Source: Zantedeschia hybrid cultivar (lineage: Eukaryota > Streptophyta > Magnoliopsida > Alismatales > Araceae). Taken from it: DNA of 64,000 bases. The first letter of the stretch is position 1; each line of letters starts with the position of its first letter. The position numbers and the translations under genes are program-made. Below the pieces are notes generated by a model. That model saw nothing but the letters and a program-made list of their open reading frames with translations. It did not search any database and was not told the DNA's origin. The stretch spans positions 65,773,956-65,837,955 of the forward strand of contig JARZZO010000001.1 of assembly GCA_030544215.1 (NCBI GenBank). The letters are read 5' to 3'. Of this stretch, positions 24,934-36,032 are shown in pieces.

Positions 24934-26190
24934 TTGTCCTGATTAATAGTAATGATTAAGTGTCTCTTATGTATGGGATTTCACTTGATCTTCACATGGC
25001 ATACGCTGAAGAAAAAAATGTCTTTGTTTGCTTCCTTTGGCTTCTTTTTGCCTTTTTCAATCTTGTTTCTGCTCCACACCTTGACCACAATTCAGAAACT
25101 TGACCAAGCCCATAAGATTACAACTAAATAATCAACTAACCTAGAATTAAACGCGAAGCCGGATAAGTGGGGTAGTCATTTGTGAGGTGCTCAAGATCAG
25201 ATCGGAGTTTTTTTTTTTTTTTTCAGTATGACTTATTTAACTAAATGAATTGAGCTCAAGTTTAGAGTAAAACTACTTTTGATTAAATGAGTCATGGGCT
25301 TAATAACTCTGCCCAGCAGACTCGCAACCTAGTTTGTCCGAAAAAAATGTCATTAATGAGCCAAGCTCGTGCTCAAACCTTGTAATGAGCTTGAGCTATA
25401 GTCCATGCTCGAGAATTACCAAATGTTTAGTATGACATGGCTTGTTTTCACCCCATCCGAGCTAGTATACCTACTTTAGCATATTTAGAAATATCCTTAT
25501 TTTTATTTAATTAGCAGTTTTTAACTCATGAAATTAGTTGAAACTGAAATCAATTCAATAATTTTACAAATGATTTGAAGTTTGTTAGATTATATACTTT
25601 AGTAGCCATGTGACGAACCTTCCCTGTGAGTTTTAAGGGGATGACCCATTTCTTCTACGAGTCTAATTCCAGTAAATGCAAGTGAGGATGAGATTGGATA
25701 ATTAAGTGTAGAGAGAGGGGAGGGAGTTTTTCAAGAAAACCGCTCATGGTGAGGGGTTGTTTTGAAAAAGTCTCCTCTATGCACTTACTTACTGAGTCCC
25801 ATGGTCACTTGTACTTAGAGGATCTGGGTTCTTTTTTTATAGAAAGAATATCCAAGACCATTGAGATTGGAACAACAGCAAGCTGCCTCCACCCCATAAT
25901 CAAGTGAAGTTCTTACATGCCAAGCAAATGCAGTATGGTCAAAAGCTACTAGAATACATAATTAACTTGAAGTCACAAAAAGAGAAAAAAATAGTGATAT
26001 ATGTTATCTCGAAAATTGAGACCAATACATGTATGTGCATACGTATATATAAACTTAAAAACATACTGAATTGCAGCTTGTAGTGAAAGATGCCTAGAAG
26101 GGATCAGAAGCATAGCCATTCTACAACCCCTTAGAATACCAACCATGGCATTCAAACATGTATAGATCAAGGAAGACAAACACCAGCACA
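24934..26190. other. Intergenic, nothing recognised
   Basis: AT-rich DNA with a T18 tract near 25,209. There is no gene-like coding stretch, RNA gene or repeat that I can support. Confidence 0.5.
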
Positions 26191-26194
26191 TCCC

Positions 26195-26302
26195 TTATTC
26201 CCAATTAAGTAGTGGCCTGGCAGCTATGGGAGAGTGGAGTAGTAAACTCCACGCCAGGAACATGCTGGGGAGGAGAAGAACCATGGAAGCCCTGGAAGCC
26301 AT
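26195..26302 (-). CDS. Possible tiny secreted-peptide ORF (35 codons)
   Basis: A minus-strand frame from the ATG at 26302-26300 to the TAA at 26197-26195 encodes 35 residues. It begins MASRASMVLLLPSMFLAWSL, a basic start plus a leucine-rich hydrophobic core typical of a signal peptide. After SPIAARP only LLNWE remains before the stop. A TATA box (TATAAATA, minus strand, 26491-26484) stands about 185 bp upstream of the ATG, followed by a C/A-rich leader. No GT donor precedes the stop, so a following exon is not obvious. It may be a truncated precursor, a short ORF on a non-coding transcript, or chance. I do not recognise a peptide family. Confidence 0.3.
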   Translation of the reverse strand: MASRASMVLLLPSMFLAWSLLLHSPIAARPLLNWE

Positions 26303-26732
26303 TCTCCAACCGCAAGAGAATTTGAATGTGGGGAGTATGGCTACTCCTTGGGGATGCACTTCTATATGTATGTGTGTTGTGTGGTCTGAAAGAGAAATGG
26401 GTTTTTGTATATATGTGGAAGAAAGTAATTAAACACAAATGACCTGCCTCTCAAAACTGACCTGACAAATTATTAGTGACTTCTATTTATACCATTTGGG
26501 AAAGTTTGTGGTTGATCAATTTTTTGAGCAAAATTTGCTTTTCTTACATGTTTTAAAATTCAAACAAAAATACTAACAAAGGTTTATGTTACGAATCTCA
26601 CGTATAGATAGTTTAAAAAGTGACACTTGCAAAGATAACTCTCTCAAAGTTTTAGTTGTAGATTTGTCTATTCTTATTTTTATATTATTATATATATATA
26701 TATATATATTTTTTTTTTTTCAATTACAATAG

Positions 26733-26815
26733 TCTAGTGGCTGGGGGACTAGCCCCAACCCCACCCCACCAGGGTTCAAACCCTGCCAGGGTGCCAAGCG
26801 CCAAATACTAATCTT
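26733..26815 (+). mobile_element. tRNA-derived SINE-like head
   Basis: Contains TAGTGGCTGGGGGACTAG and, 36 bp on, GGGTTCAAACCCTGCC, which fits a Pol III box B (GGTTCRANNCC). Box A is only partly matched. No tRNA cloverleaf is possible. It follows a (TA)n/T-rich tract at 26,690-26,720. Confidence 0.35.
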
Positions 26816-27019
26816 TTACAGGGATACATATGTTTCTCTAAATACTATTAATTGACAGTTGAAGAAGGAATATTCAATGCATCTCTAATGGAAGTTAATT
26901 TCAAGAACATTTTTGTAAGTATTGGAATACATATTGAGGTTAATTATAATAATATGAAGATAAGATAAACAAATATGTAACTATGATTCAAGAGAGTTAT
27001 TTTTGCAAAATTTCCTTTT

Positions 27020-27850
27020 AAAAGTTGTATCAAAATATGCAGTAGATATCTTCCGTAGTAATAAAAATCGATTTTTTAACTTCAAAGTATGTATTTTTCC
27101 CCAAGGTCTGACACGAACTTATTTTTGGAAGAAACCAACTGATGTACTGTTTCGAATGATACCTACATCATCCTAGGACAAATCTGGTGAGGCACCCCAC
27201 AAATCTGGTGAGAAACCAATTGATGTACAGGTTTGGATTAGAGTCCAGTAGTAGTCATGAGAGGGGGGAGAGAATCAAATATTGCAAAAAAGCTCCTCAT
27301 ATAATCTCAAAATTTGTCAAATATCTGGGTCCTCCCCCTCTCAATATTGCTGGACTCCGATCCAAACATATACTGAGAGGATCTCTTCTCTTAATTCTTA
27401 CACAATCCAATGAAAGTTTCAGTAAGTAAAATGAAGGTCGTTGTTCGAGAGGCGTGGATAAGATTCTAACACCGTATCTACTAGTTAATTTACATGTAGT
27501 TCGTCAAATTGCATCATATTAGTTAGCATGTATAGTTGTTTATTAGATTAATTTTAGTTACAAAACCTGAAAAGTATGTTTAGAGAGTGGAGGTAAGTTA
27601 CCAACCACTATAAATAATCTCAACTATATTCAAACTCTTTCAAAAGACATGTAAATATTTGACTAATTAACTGCATCACCTGCTCTTCGAGCGATAAAGA
27701 TATTTGCCTTGCATGAACTATATATGAAACAAAAAATGAACTTGCTTGTGATATAGCAGGGTTGAATGTTTGCATGTACTTACAGTGGCCATTTTCTTCA
27801 ACATCTATACGCTGGCAAGGAAACCAAGCCTTTCATTTGCACATACACAT
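27020..27850. other. Intergenic, nothing recognised
   Basis: AT-rich DNA upstream of the first MIR399-type hairpin. TATATATG near 27,719 could serve as a TATA box for that locus, but no P1BS-type site is seen here. Confidence 0.4.
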
Positions 27851-27852
27851 GC

Positions 27853-27854
<2 letters not shown>

Positions 27855-27898
<44 letters not shown>
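27855..27898. repeat. (GA)n microsatellite
   Basis: About 22 uninterrupted GA units, 40 bp upstream of the first MIR399-type hairpin. A similar GA run precedes the second hairpin at 29,492-29,517. Confidence 0.95.
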
Positions 27899-27899
<1 letters not shown>

Positions 27900-27934
27900 T
27901 TGTATTCCTCTTCTTCAAACGAGGGGTGTCTGGG

Positions 27935-28060
27935 CAAGGTGAATTGCTGGGCAAGTCTCCTTTGGCAGTCGACTCACTGCATCGCCACCGGATGCTCTAC
28001 TGAGCAAAACCAGAGAGCAGTGAGCCCCCACTGCCAAAGAAGAATCACCCAGTAATGCAC
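27935..28060 (+). ncRNA. Divergent MIR399-like hairpin
   Basis: The 5' arm GGGCAAGTCTCCTTTGGCAG (27950-27969) pairs with a 3' arm whose miR399-position segment is TGCCAAAGAAGAATCACCCA (from 28032). An inner stem CTCACTGC/GCAGTGAG closes the loop. The 5' arm is still a good complement of a standard miR399, but the 3' arm differs from it at positions 9, 15, 16 and 20. It lies 1.8 kb upstream of the canonical MIR399 and is probably a paralogue whose mature arm has drifted, or a new isomiR source. Whether it is processed cannot be judged from sequence. Confidence 0.6.
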
Positions 28061-28135
28061 CTCCGCAATGCAAACGTCGCTCGAGCATCCGAGGTTCTAC
28101 TCGCCACCTATTTAAAGCAAGGAGGAGACGACTCT

Positions 28136-28143
28136 GGATATGC
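28136..28143 (+). promoter_or_regulatory. P1BS-type site (GGATATGC)
   Basis: Matches the PHR1-binding consensus GNATATNC. It is 75 bp downstream of the divergent hairpin and 1.6 kb upstream of the canonical one, so its relevance is uncertain. Confidence 0.35.
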
Positions 28144-28149
28144 CCTTAC

Positions 28150-29400
28150 TCACCCACTAAAACCCTAAAATATTCCACAACTTACCCTTCAGTAGAACAC
28201 CCATTACTTAAGGCACAGAACGTGGCTTATCATACAGTAAACACCCATTATGTAAGGGACCAATCATCAATGTGAGACTTTTCACAGAAGGAGAAGAAGA
28301 AGAACCAGGGTAGGGTCAGCAAGCTCCTCTCTTAATTAAGCTGCTCAGCCACACACCACTGCTCTTATCACCTTGGTAGGACCTTTCTGCAGTGATGTGT
28401 GATTGTGTGTTCGTGCCTATAGCTGTCCTCAGTTAGGCGGCTGATGCCCTCATTAGACTCCTCTGTGGGGGTGTGTGCATGCTGCCATCTTTAGGTCAGA
28501 TCTTCCTAAGGTAGCCACAGGGCATCAAGGAAGAAGCTACCGCAGAATGTTCCCTGCCTGCAATGCTGCAAGCTGTAGGTGTTCCCATGTGCAGGCCTTT
28601 TTGGTGGCCGGCAAGAGCAGATGCTGGGGTGAAAAGGGGATTCCCTTCCTGCGGCAGCTCGGGGCCGCGCAATGCTCAAGCTTTTCGACACGTACGTACA
28701 ACAGATTGAACATGCACAGGCCCCCCTTGGTCACATTTCTTATGATATCTCAAGTTTTCGCATAAAATCCTCAAAGTAAGCATTATACCCCTTTGCTTTA
28801 ACCGTCAGTTTTCTTTTTGGATTTAAGTTTTGTTTGTTGAGACATGAAATGGCTTGTTTTATGGTGTTTTAGGGTATCCTTTAGAAGATAAAAGCTACCC
28901 CATGTATATATGTAGATTGTGAGCTTTCCCAATCACCAATGCATGGGTATCATGCATGCACATGCGCAGGGTGATCAGTAGTAGCGGATGCGAAAATTTT
29001 ATCCAGTAAGATCATTCAAACAGTACGTAAGTCATAAATATGGCTAGATCAGTAGGATCTTAGACATATAGTTAAGTGATGGTCTTTTAAAGTACATATA
29101 TATTTTTCCCCATCATTAAGTGGAGGCTGTCTTCATGTTCATTAGTTGCACGAAATTGTGTCAAAAGTACTTTCAATGAGAATTATCTGATTAAGAAATC
29201 AAACGGTTCTCAATGAACATGATAAAATAGATGATAACAAATATAGTATAATAGCATTTCTCTTTATTCTATCATTTAGATCAAGACTAATTAACCCAGG
29301 AGCATATTGGTCAACTGAAAAGTAAACAGGTACGGCAAGCATCCAAGACTAGTATATCATGGAACCGTTAGTGATGGGGGAACCTGTTGTAATCTAACAC
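28150..29400. other. Spacer between the two MIR399-type loci
   Basis: No gene is recognised. An open frame at 28,475-28,765 lacks recognisable motifs. A partial family B MITE lies at 29,151-29,262. Confidence 0.4.
29151..29262. mobile_element. MITE family B copy 2 (one half)
   Basis: Carries AAAGTACTTTCAATGAGAAT, AAATCAAACGGTTCTCAATG and TATAATAGCATTTCTC in the same order as the right half of the copy at 46.4-46.7 kb. The matching left half is absent, so it is a truncated copy. Confidence 0.5.
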
Positions 29401-29403
29401 TAC

Positions 29404-29491
29404 AGCTTAGTTACACATAGATTGGACATGATGACTCCATGCAGGGAGGGAGCTTAGTTACACATAGATTGGACATGATGACTCCATGCAG
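29404..29491. repeat. Tandem 41-bp direct repeat, 47-bp period
   Basis: AGCTTAGTTACACATAGATT and the 21 bases after it occur identically at 29404-29444 and 29451-29491, separated by GGAGGG. Copy 2 runs into a (GA)n tract. The repeat lies about 165 bp upstream of the P1BS pair of MIR399. Confidence 0.95.
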
Positions 29492-29655
29492 ATAGAGAGA
29501 GAGAGAGAGAGAGAGAGGAGAAAAGAAAAAAAGGCACAGAGAAGGCTAGTGATGGTGGGGGAAAAGATCTGCATCTTTCATAAAGATGGTGAAAGAAGGA
29601 ATGAGGACCATCTGGAGGGCCCGAGAGGGGGAGAAGCTCCTAGGAATTGTGCCCC

Positions 29656-29705
29656 GCATATGCTGTAGCATATCCATCCCGAAGTGTGGCTTCCACACTA
29701 TAAAT
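29656..29705 (+). promoter_or_regulatory. MIR399 promoter: two P1BS sites and TATA box
   Basis: GCATATGC (29656-29663) and GCATATCC (29668-29675) both fit GNATATNC, the site bound by PHR1-type phosphate-starvation regulators. TATAAAT follows at 29699-29705, placing a transcription start near 29,730 and the hairpin about 50 bp into the transcript. In other plants PHR1 induces MIR399 through such sites, so phosphate-starvation induction is a strong inference. Confidence 0.8.
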
Positions 29706-29777
29706 GGGCAGCGCCGGAGTTCCTGGGTGTGTCGAGCATTGCCGGAGAAGGCGGTGGCAGCAGTCGCCGGAGGTACT

Positions 29778-29896
29778 GAGAATAACAGGGTGTTTCTCCT
29801 TTGGCAGGGAGGCAAAGCATGCTCACAAGGCTGGCATGCATGGCGGCGCTTCTGCAAACCCTGCCAAAGGAGAATTGCCCTGCCATTCACCTTCGT
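29778..29896 (+). ncRNA. MIR399: microRNA399 precursor
   Basis: The 3' arm contains TGCCAAAGGAGAATTGCCCT plus G (29862-29882), identical to the miR399 form I recall from rice. The 5' arm (star strand, 29788-29808, GGGTGTTTCTCCTTTGGCAG...) pairs with it in a long stem that extends at least 8 bp beyond the duplex on the open side (GAATAACAGG against CCTGCCATTC) and continues towards a roughly 50-nt loop. miR399 directs cleavage of PHO2/UBC24 mRNA, which encodes an E2 enzyme that lowers phosphate transporters, and so raises phosphate uptake under starvation. Promoter signals sit directly upstream. A third P1BS-like GCATATCC lies downstream at about 29,980. Open frames covering the hairpin on either strand are coincidental. 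Confidence 0.95.
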
Positions 29897-29989
29897 GTTT
29901 CCATCAAAGTCTGGAGGTGCAAGAGATGCCTTAACGGAGTTTGGAACTCTAGGGAGAGCGGGTAAGAGTTCATACTTAGGCATATCCTT

Positions 29990-31440
29990 TTCTGTTCTAC
30001 ACCAGTGGACACTTTGGCACAAGATGTTTTTGGTGTTTTCTGATGAGTAACTTATCTTGATCATTGGGCCAGATAAATCCCACAATATATTGCCTGTTAG
30101 CTGTCTACCCTTTTAGTTGCTATTTCATTTGAAAAATATTGTAAAATATTACAATACATCATTTTTTTTTTGGTTAGACATAAAACGTATTGGGGATTTT
30201 CCTTCCTCACATGAAGTCAGACAAGACACACAATAAATAAAAGAGAAAGGAGAACAAAGGAAAGAAGAATAAATCATCATATGTATAGATTTATATGGCT
30301 CTACAATAATCTACATCTATGGAGCCCCATTCTGTAGTCACCTTTTGCATTATTTTCAACAAAAAAGAATACAAGTACAGAAGCATAGCCTTCAGGAACT
30401 ATCAATTCAATTAGGGTTAGTTTCTCAAAATTGCAGTACGATATAACTTCCCTACAAAAATCCCCAAAATATCACCTGAACCCGAGTTCACCAGAGAGGT
30501 CATCTGGATTCACCTCTAAGACCTCAAGATACCTCTTAAATTTGAGACATAATCTCAAGAAAATGTTATTCTACATCAAATCAAATGACTCATTAGTCTT
30601 GAATATAGGACCTCAATCGAACTCCATCAATGTCAAATAAGAAGGGGAGATGGGACCCCATATTTGCAGAAGGGCTCCTCAGGTGAAAGGTCTATATAAT
30701 TCGGTTTGGGGATCCTTTTGAAAATAAGTGGGAGGAGGGAAGAGATGTCACCAATGATTTGTGCAGCTTGACTCCAGATCCTCTAGGATGTTGGGATGTT
30801 AATCCAAACTCATTATGGAGCTAGCACAATTGTCCTAGAAGAGTACTTGGAAGAAAACTCTTTGATACTTCTAGGGTGGGTTAGGGGTTTCAGAAAATGG
30901 GATGGAAAGTCCACTTTCCAGGAAAACTAGTTTTCCTTGGATTAGGAGTTAGAAACGGTTACGGAAAACCTTTTGTTCCCTGGATGGGAAAACTACTCCA
31001 AAATTTTCCTACCTCTAGACCTCGGAAAACTTTCTTTTCTAAAGGAAAAATCTAGCTTCTGTCCCACTCTCCATAGATCGCTCTCTCCCTCTTCAAGACA
31101 TGGTTGAGATTTAACATTAGCCTACATAAGATTTGAATTTTCCTAATAACCCCTAACTAGAGAAAATTATGTTTTCTCAAAATAATTTTTAATCTGGGAA
31201 GAAAAAAATTTCCTTTTCCTAGGAATAAAAGGTTTTCTTAAACTGCTAACACATAGAATCATAGGCCATGATCATGTTACCATTGACTTCCTAAATTTTA
31301 GGCACATAATGGTGAAATTTGTGTAGGATAATGAACGTCAAGTAGAATTAAAAGTGATGTAATGACAGGTTTAGAGGAGTTACGTATCTAGAAAATTCTT
31401 CAATATTTGTGGAATCATGTGTAATGGTCGTGTAACCATT
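29990..31440. other. Intergenic with a possible old MITE
   Basis: No gene is seen. About 30,873-31,254 has weakly matching inverted ends (GGGTTAGGGGTTTCAGAAAA against GTGTTAGCAGTTTAAGAAAA) around short GGAAAA/TTTTCC arms. This could be an old MITE but is not convincing enough to list alone. Confidence 0.35.
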
Positions 31441-31451
31441 GCAAAAATAAG

Positions 31452-31850
31452 AGAAGATTGAGTGATGTATTCACCTCCAGTTATAATCAAGTGATTTATT
31501 TTGGGAGTCTCTCCCACGCAGTGATTTATTGAATAACGTTAGACTTATCTATCTTGTAGTAGTGTGGCATGCTATAAGATCATGGCTGTTGATGTTGTAT
31601 TAAGTATGGTTGTGGAATTGAGATGTGATATGTGAGCACCCGTTTATAATAGAAGATTGAGTGATGTATTCACCTCCTGTTATAATCAAGTGATTTATTT
31701 TGGGAGTCTCCCACACAGTGATTTTATTGAATAGCATTACCATTTATCTATATATCTCGTAGTAGTGTGGCATGCTATAAGATCATGGCTGTTGATGTTG
31801 TATTAAGTAAGGTTGTGGCATTGAGATGTGAAATGTGTGCACCCGTTTAA
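31452..31850. repeat. 199-bp tandem duplication
   Basis: Units 31452-31650 and 31651-31850 both start AGAAGATTGAGTGATGTATT and end with CACCCGTTTA. They contain GTAGTGTGGCATGCTATAAG and GATCATGGCTGTTGATGTTG. They differ by a few substitutions and small indels. The region is non-coding. It is followed by ordinary AT-rich DNA and an A22 tract at about 32,218-32,240. Confidence 0.9.
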
Positions 31851-32372
31851 GCTTCCAATGGTTATGATGCTGTTTGAACAATTCAAATATCATGCTTCTG
31901 TTGTGCATCATAATATAGTTGGGATTTCGTCACTTTCATGGTTAAGGGATTCTAACTTTAAATTTCCAACATGTATGGGATGCCAAGTGGATATGTACTC
32001 CATTTCCTGAAGGAGTGCAAGTAGCCCTCCTGTGAATGGCCAATGTTCAATGCTGGTGTTGTCAAGATAAGGTTTTCTTTGAAGATAAAGTGTGTTGCTG
32101 GTTCTCAGTTATGCATGTTTGCTAGAAGGTTTGGGCAAAAGCCCGCACTGGGCTTCGTTTGGATTTCAGTGGAAGACTGCTGGCCCAGATCCCATGGAGG
32201 CACAATCCTATTTTTCAAAAAAAAAAAAAAAAAAAAAAATGATCACCGGATAGATCACCTCCATAGGAACCCCTCGGTCAGGATTTTATGACACCTCTGG
32301 CACAACCATCTGATTGAACCAATCAGATAGCACTGCAATGTCTGCGTTGCAACAAGTATTACTCATCCATAC

Positions 32373-32564
32373 TGTTACGAATATTGAATTGAAGGAAGCA
32401 TTACCTTCTCCATTGTATTGAACATTGATATATACAAGTACAAGATCCCATAATAGGGCAAGAGACCCATAATAGGGCAAGAGGCCAGCATGCTTACCAA
32501 TATGTACATGCTAAATCTAGAGCATACTAAATCTAAATCTAGACCTACTGTATATACATCAACA
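32373..32564 (-). repeat. Copia 3' LTR
   Basis: 192 bp, TG...CA ends, 191 of 192 bases identical to the partner LTR. Confidence 0.97.
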
Positions 32565-32573
32565 CCCCCCCTC
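32565..32573 (-). other. Copia polypurine tract
   Basis: Minus strand GAGGGGGGG directly abuts the 3' LTR, the expected plus-strand DNA primer position. Confidence 0.85.
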
Positions 32574-32577
32574 AAAC

Positions 32578-34966
32578 TCACGGTGGATCATGAACCGAGA
32601 GTTTGCTAACCAATGCACGAAAACGTGGAGTAGGCTGTGATTTCGTGAAAAGATCAGCAAGTTGTGCAGTTGTCGAAATATAAGGGAGAGACAGATCGCC
32701 TGAAAGATAGTGCTGACGAACAAAGTGACAATCAATTTCAATATGCTTCGTCCGCTCATAGAAGACAGGATTGCTGGCAATCTGAAGAGCACTCTGATTA
32801 TCACAGTAGAGAGGAGTCGGAGTGGTAGGAGCAATCCCAAAATCGCGAAGAAGACGTCGGAGCCAAATAACCTCAGCAGATGTGTCAGCCATAGCACGAT
32901 ACTCTGCTTCAGTACTAGAGCGAGAGACAACTGCTTGTTTCTTGCTCCGCCAGGAGATGAGAGAAGAACCCAAGAAAATGCAGAACCCAGTGGTAGAGCG
33001 GCGATCAGTAGGATCCTCAGCCCAATCAGCATCAGTGTAGGCACGGAGCTCTAAGGAGGAAGTAGAAGACAACAGAAGCGAGCGACGAATAGTGCTACGC
33101 AGGTATCTGAGTACTCGAAGAAGAGCAGCATAGTGAACAGAAGTAGGTGCACTGACAAACTGACTCAAGACATGCACAGCATGGGCGATGTCAGGACGTG
33201 AAATAGTAAGATAAACTAGGGCACCAACTAGCTGACGATAGCGCGTGGGATCGTCCAGAGGAACACCATCAGTCGGGCGAAGCTTAACATATAGTTCCAT
33301 AGGAGTGTCTATCGAGCGAGTGTCAGAGAGAGAGGCTCGCTGAAGAATATCTGCAATATACTTCTGTTGTGAGAGTAAGTAACCCCGAGAGGAATATGCA
33401 ACCTCAAGACCAAGAAAGTAACGAAGGAACCCCAAATCCTTCATATCAAATTGCTGCTGAAGATGAGACTTGAGGGAAGCAATGGCAGTCGAGTCATCAC
33501 CAGTGATGATCATGTCATCTACATAGAGAAGTAGGATGGCGCGGCCATTAGGAGAATCACGAACGAAGAGGGCATAATCTTCAGCGCTCTCCTGAAAACC
33601 AATCTCAAGAACTGCTCGCCGAAAACGCTCAAACCAAGCACGAGGTGCCTGCTTGAGCCCATAAATGGCCTTGCGGAGACGGCAAACATAACCAGGCGGA
33701 GCGGGAAGACCAGGAGGTGACTGCATATAGACCTCTTCTGTGAGATCTCCATGGAGAAAAGCATTCTTCACATCAAGCTGATAGAGAGGCCAACGACGAA
33801 CTGCGGCAACAGCAAGTAAAGTGCGAACAGTAGTCATCTTTGCCACAGGTGCAAAAGTCTCCTCATAATCAATGCCATACTCTTGAGTGAAACCACGTGC
33901 CACAAGCCGTGCCTTATGGCGCTCGATAGAACCATCAGCCTTAGTCTTGATCTTGTATATCCACTTACAACTGACAGGAGAGACACCAGAAGGAAGTGGT
34001 ACAAGATCCCATGTATGGGTCTGCTGAAGTGCCTGAATCTCCTCCTGCATAGCCTGACGCCATTCTGGTAACTGAATAGCCTGTCTGAAACTCTGAGGCT
34101 CCTGATGAGTGTGAATAGCTGTAAGAAAGGCGGAAAACTGAGGATAATAAAAGTCAGTAGGATCATAGCCAAGTCTGTCAGGAGGGCGGTGAGAGCGCTG
34201 CGGGTAGCGGCGAGGAGGATCCACAGCCGGCAGAGGAGGAGTAGGAGCAGGAGCGGCATCAACTGAAGAACCTGAAGAATCTTCCAAGGCGGGAGCACGG
34301 TGACTGGAGACTGGAGAAATAGGAGACGCAAGAGGGGAGGTGGGCAGCGGGGCCATAGAGGAGGATGATGGCTCGAGCTCCAATAGAGATGTGGAAGTGG
34401 GAGGGTCTGCGGAGGGTAGAAGACCCGGAAGACCAGGAACAATAGAGGAAGTGGAAGAGGGATCATGATCATGCATGAAGGAGAGATCCTGGGAGTTAGT
34501 GGAGAAGAAGGGAACATGCTCAAGAAAAGTGACATGACGAGAGATACGAAGACGACGAGCAGTAGGATCATAGCAGCGATACCCAAGGTGCTCTGTGCTG
34601 TAGCCAAGGAGGACACACTTAACAGCTCGAGGTGAGAGTTTAGTGCGTTCGTGAAAAGGCAACAGAACAAAACATGTACAACCAAAAGTACGAAGTCGGC
34701 CGTAGTCGGGAGGGGCAGAGTAAAGACGCTCATAAGGTGTGCCACCCGACAGGACAGAAGATGGTGTGATATTCATGAGAAACACAGATGTGAGAACAGC
34801 TTCGGCCCAAAAAGTACGGGGCATAGAGGCACAAAGGAGAAGAGTGCGAGAAGTGTCAAGGATGTGACGATGTTTGCGTTCAGCAAGACCATTCTGTTGA
34901 GGTGTATAAGGGCAAGAGAGCTGAGGAAGTGTGCCATGGGATGCCAGAAGCGAACGAAAGTCTGAA
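32578..34966 (-). pseudogene. Copia pol: integrase C-terminus, reverse transcriptase and RNase H
   Basis: This frame covers the last half of the polyprotein, entering at about 34,966 after a frame change and ending at the stop at 32578. It shows the integrase tail (MPRTFWAEAV near 34,824), then a linker, then reverse transcriptase with KARLVARGFTQ, the LDVKNAFLHG block and the catalytic YVDD (LLLYVDDMIITGDD). RNase H follows with SRSSTEAEYRAM, YCDNQSA and RTKHIEIDCHF. The frame is uninterrupted over about 790 codons. It would act in the virus-like particle to copy element RNA into DNA. It is labelled broken only because the upstream frame is lost. Confidence 0.92.
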
Positions 34967-36032
34967 GGTACTCACGAGCACCATCAGTTCTGAGAACTTT
35001 AATACGACAATGAAAATGTGTGGACACCATCTCAGTGAACTGGCGATAAATGGAGAGAAGATCCGACCGCTTGTGAAGTAGGTAAACCCAAGTAAAACGC
35101 GTACAATCATCCACAAAACTGACGTAATATAAGAAGCCAGTCATAGACGGAATAGGAGAAGGACCCCAAATATCAGAATGTACTAAATCAAAAGGATGAG
35201 TGGAGACAGACTCATGAGAATAAAAAGGAAGAGCTGTATGTTTAGCAAGTTTACAACCTTCACAATGAGATAAAGAAAAAGACGGGCTAGGACCTAAGAC
35301 ACCAGACTGAAAAAGAGATCGAAGACGAGCTGCAGATGGATGACCCAAGCGACGATGCCACAGATCGACAGAAGTAGAAGGACGGCCTGGAGAAGATGAC
35401 GCAGTAAGTGCAGACCGAGGAAGATGCAACGAGTCCAAGCAGTAGAGGCCACCCTTTCTATGACCTGTTCCAATCTTCTGGCCGGTACGTAGATCCTGCA
35501 CATCACAAGAAGAGGAAGTGAATGAAATACGATATCCTGAATCAGCTAGGCTACTAACAGAAACAAGATTCATAGATAGATGAGGAACATGAAGAACAGA
35601 AGAGAGGGTGAGATGACCAGAGGGGTCAGAGGCAGTAGTAATGGAGCCACACTTGGAGACAGAGAGAGGGGTACCATCTGCAGTATGGATCCGGAGGTGT
35701 GGTGGAACAGGAGAACAATTAACAAGAATAGAATCATTAGAGGTCATGTGATGGGAAGCCCCAGAGTCTAAGATCCAGTTTGAAACAGTACCAGTGGCGG
35801 CAGACAGAGCGGAAGGTTCAGAAAAGAAACCAGCAGTCTGGAGAAGCTGCTGAATCTGTTGTATCTGTCCAGCAAGTTGCGTCACGTCAAGAGAACTTCC
35901 TTGAGAAGGTAATCCAGACGGAGTTGTGGGCGACGGGACGGAAGGAGGCGACTCCGCCACAGCAGCAGTGGGGCGAGACGGACGTTGACGACGCTGAAGC
36001 TTCCGACATTGATCAATAGCGTGGCCACGGTG
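34950..36032 (-). pseudogene. Copia pol: protease and integrase core
   Basis: Second frame segment. After a Pro/Ser/Gln-rich linker comes the aspartic protease motif LDSGASHHM (about 35,770). A GAG-pre-integrase region with HRRLGHPS and CEGCKLAKH follows, then the integrase core with SDIWGP and FVDDCTRFTWVYLL and the stretch KVLRTDGAREY. At about 34,950-34,970, just after REYLQT, the sense continues in the next frame, which fits loss of a single base. The protease would cut the polyprotein and the integrase would insert the cDNA. Confidence 0.9.

Noticed and set aside
30873..31254. Further MITE with GGTTTCAGAAAA-like ends
   Set aside because: End similarity is only about 60 percent and no target duplication is visible.
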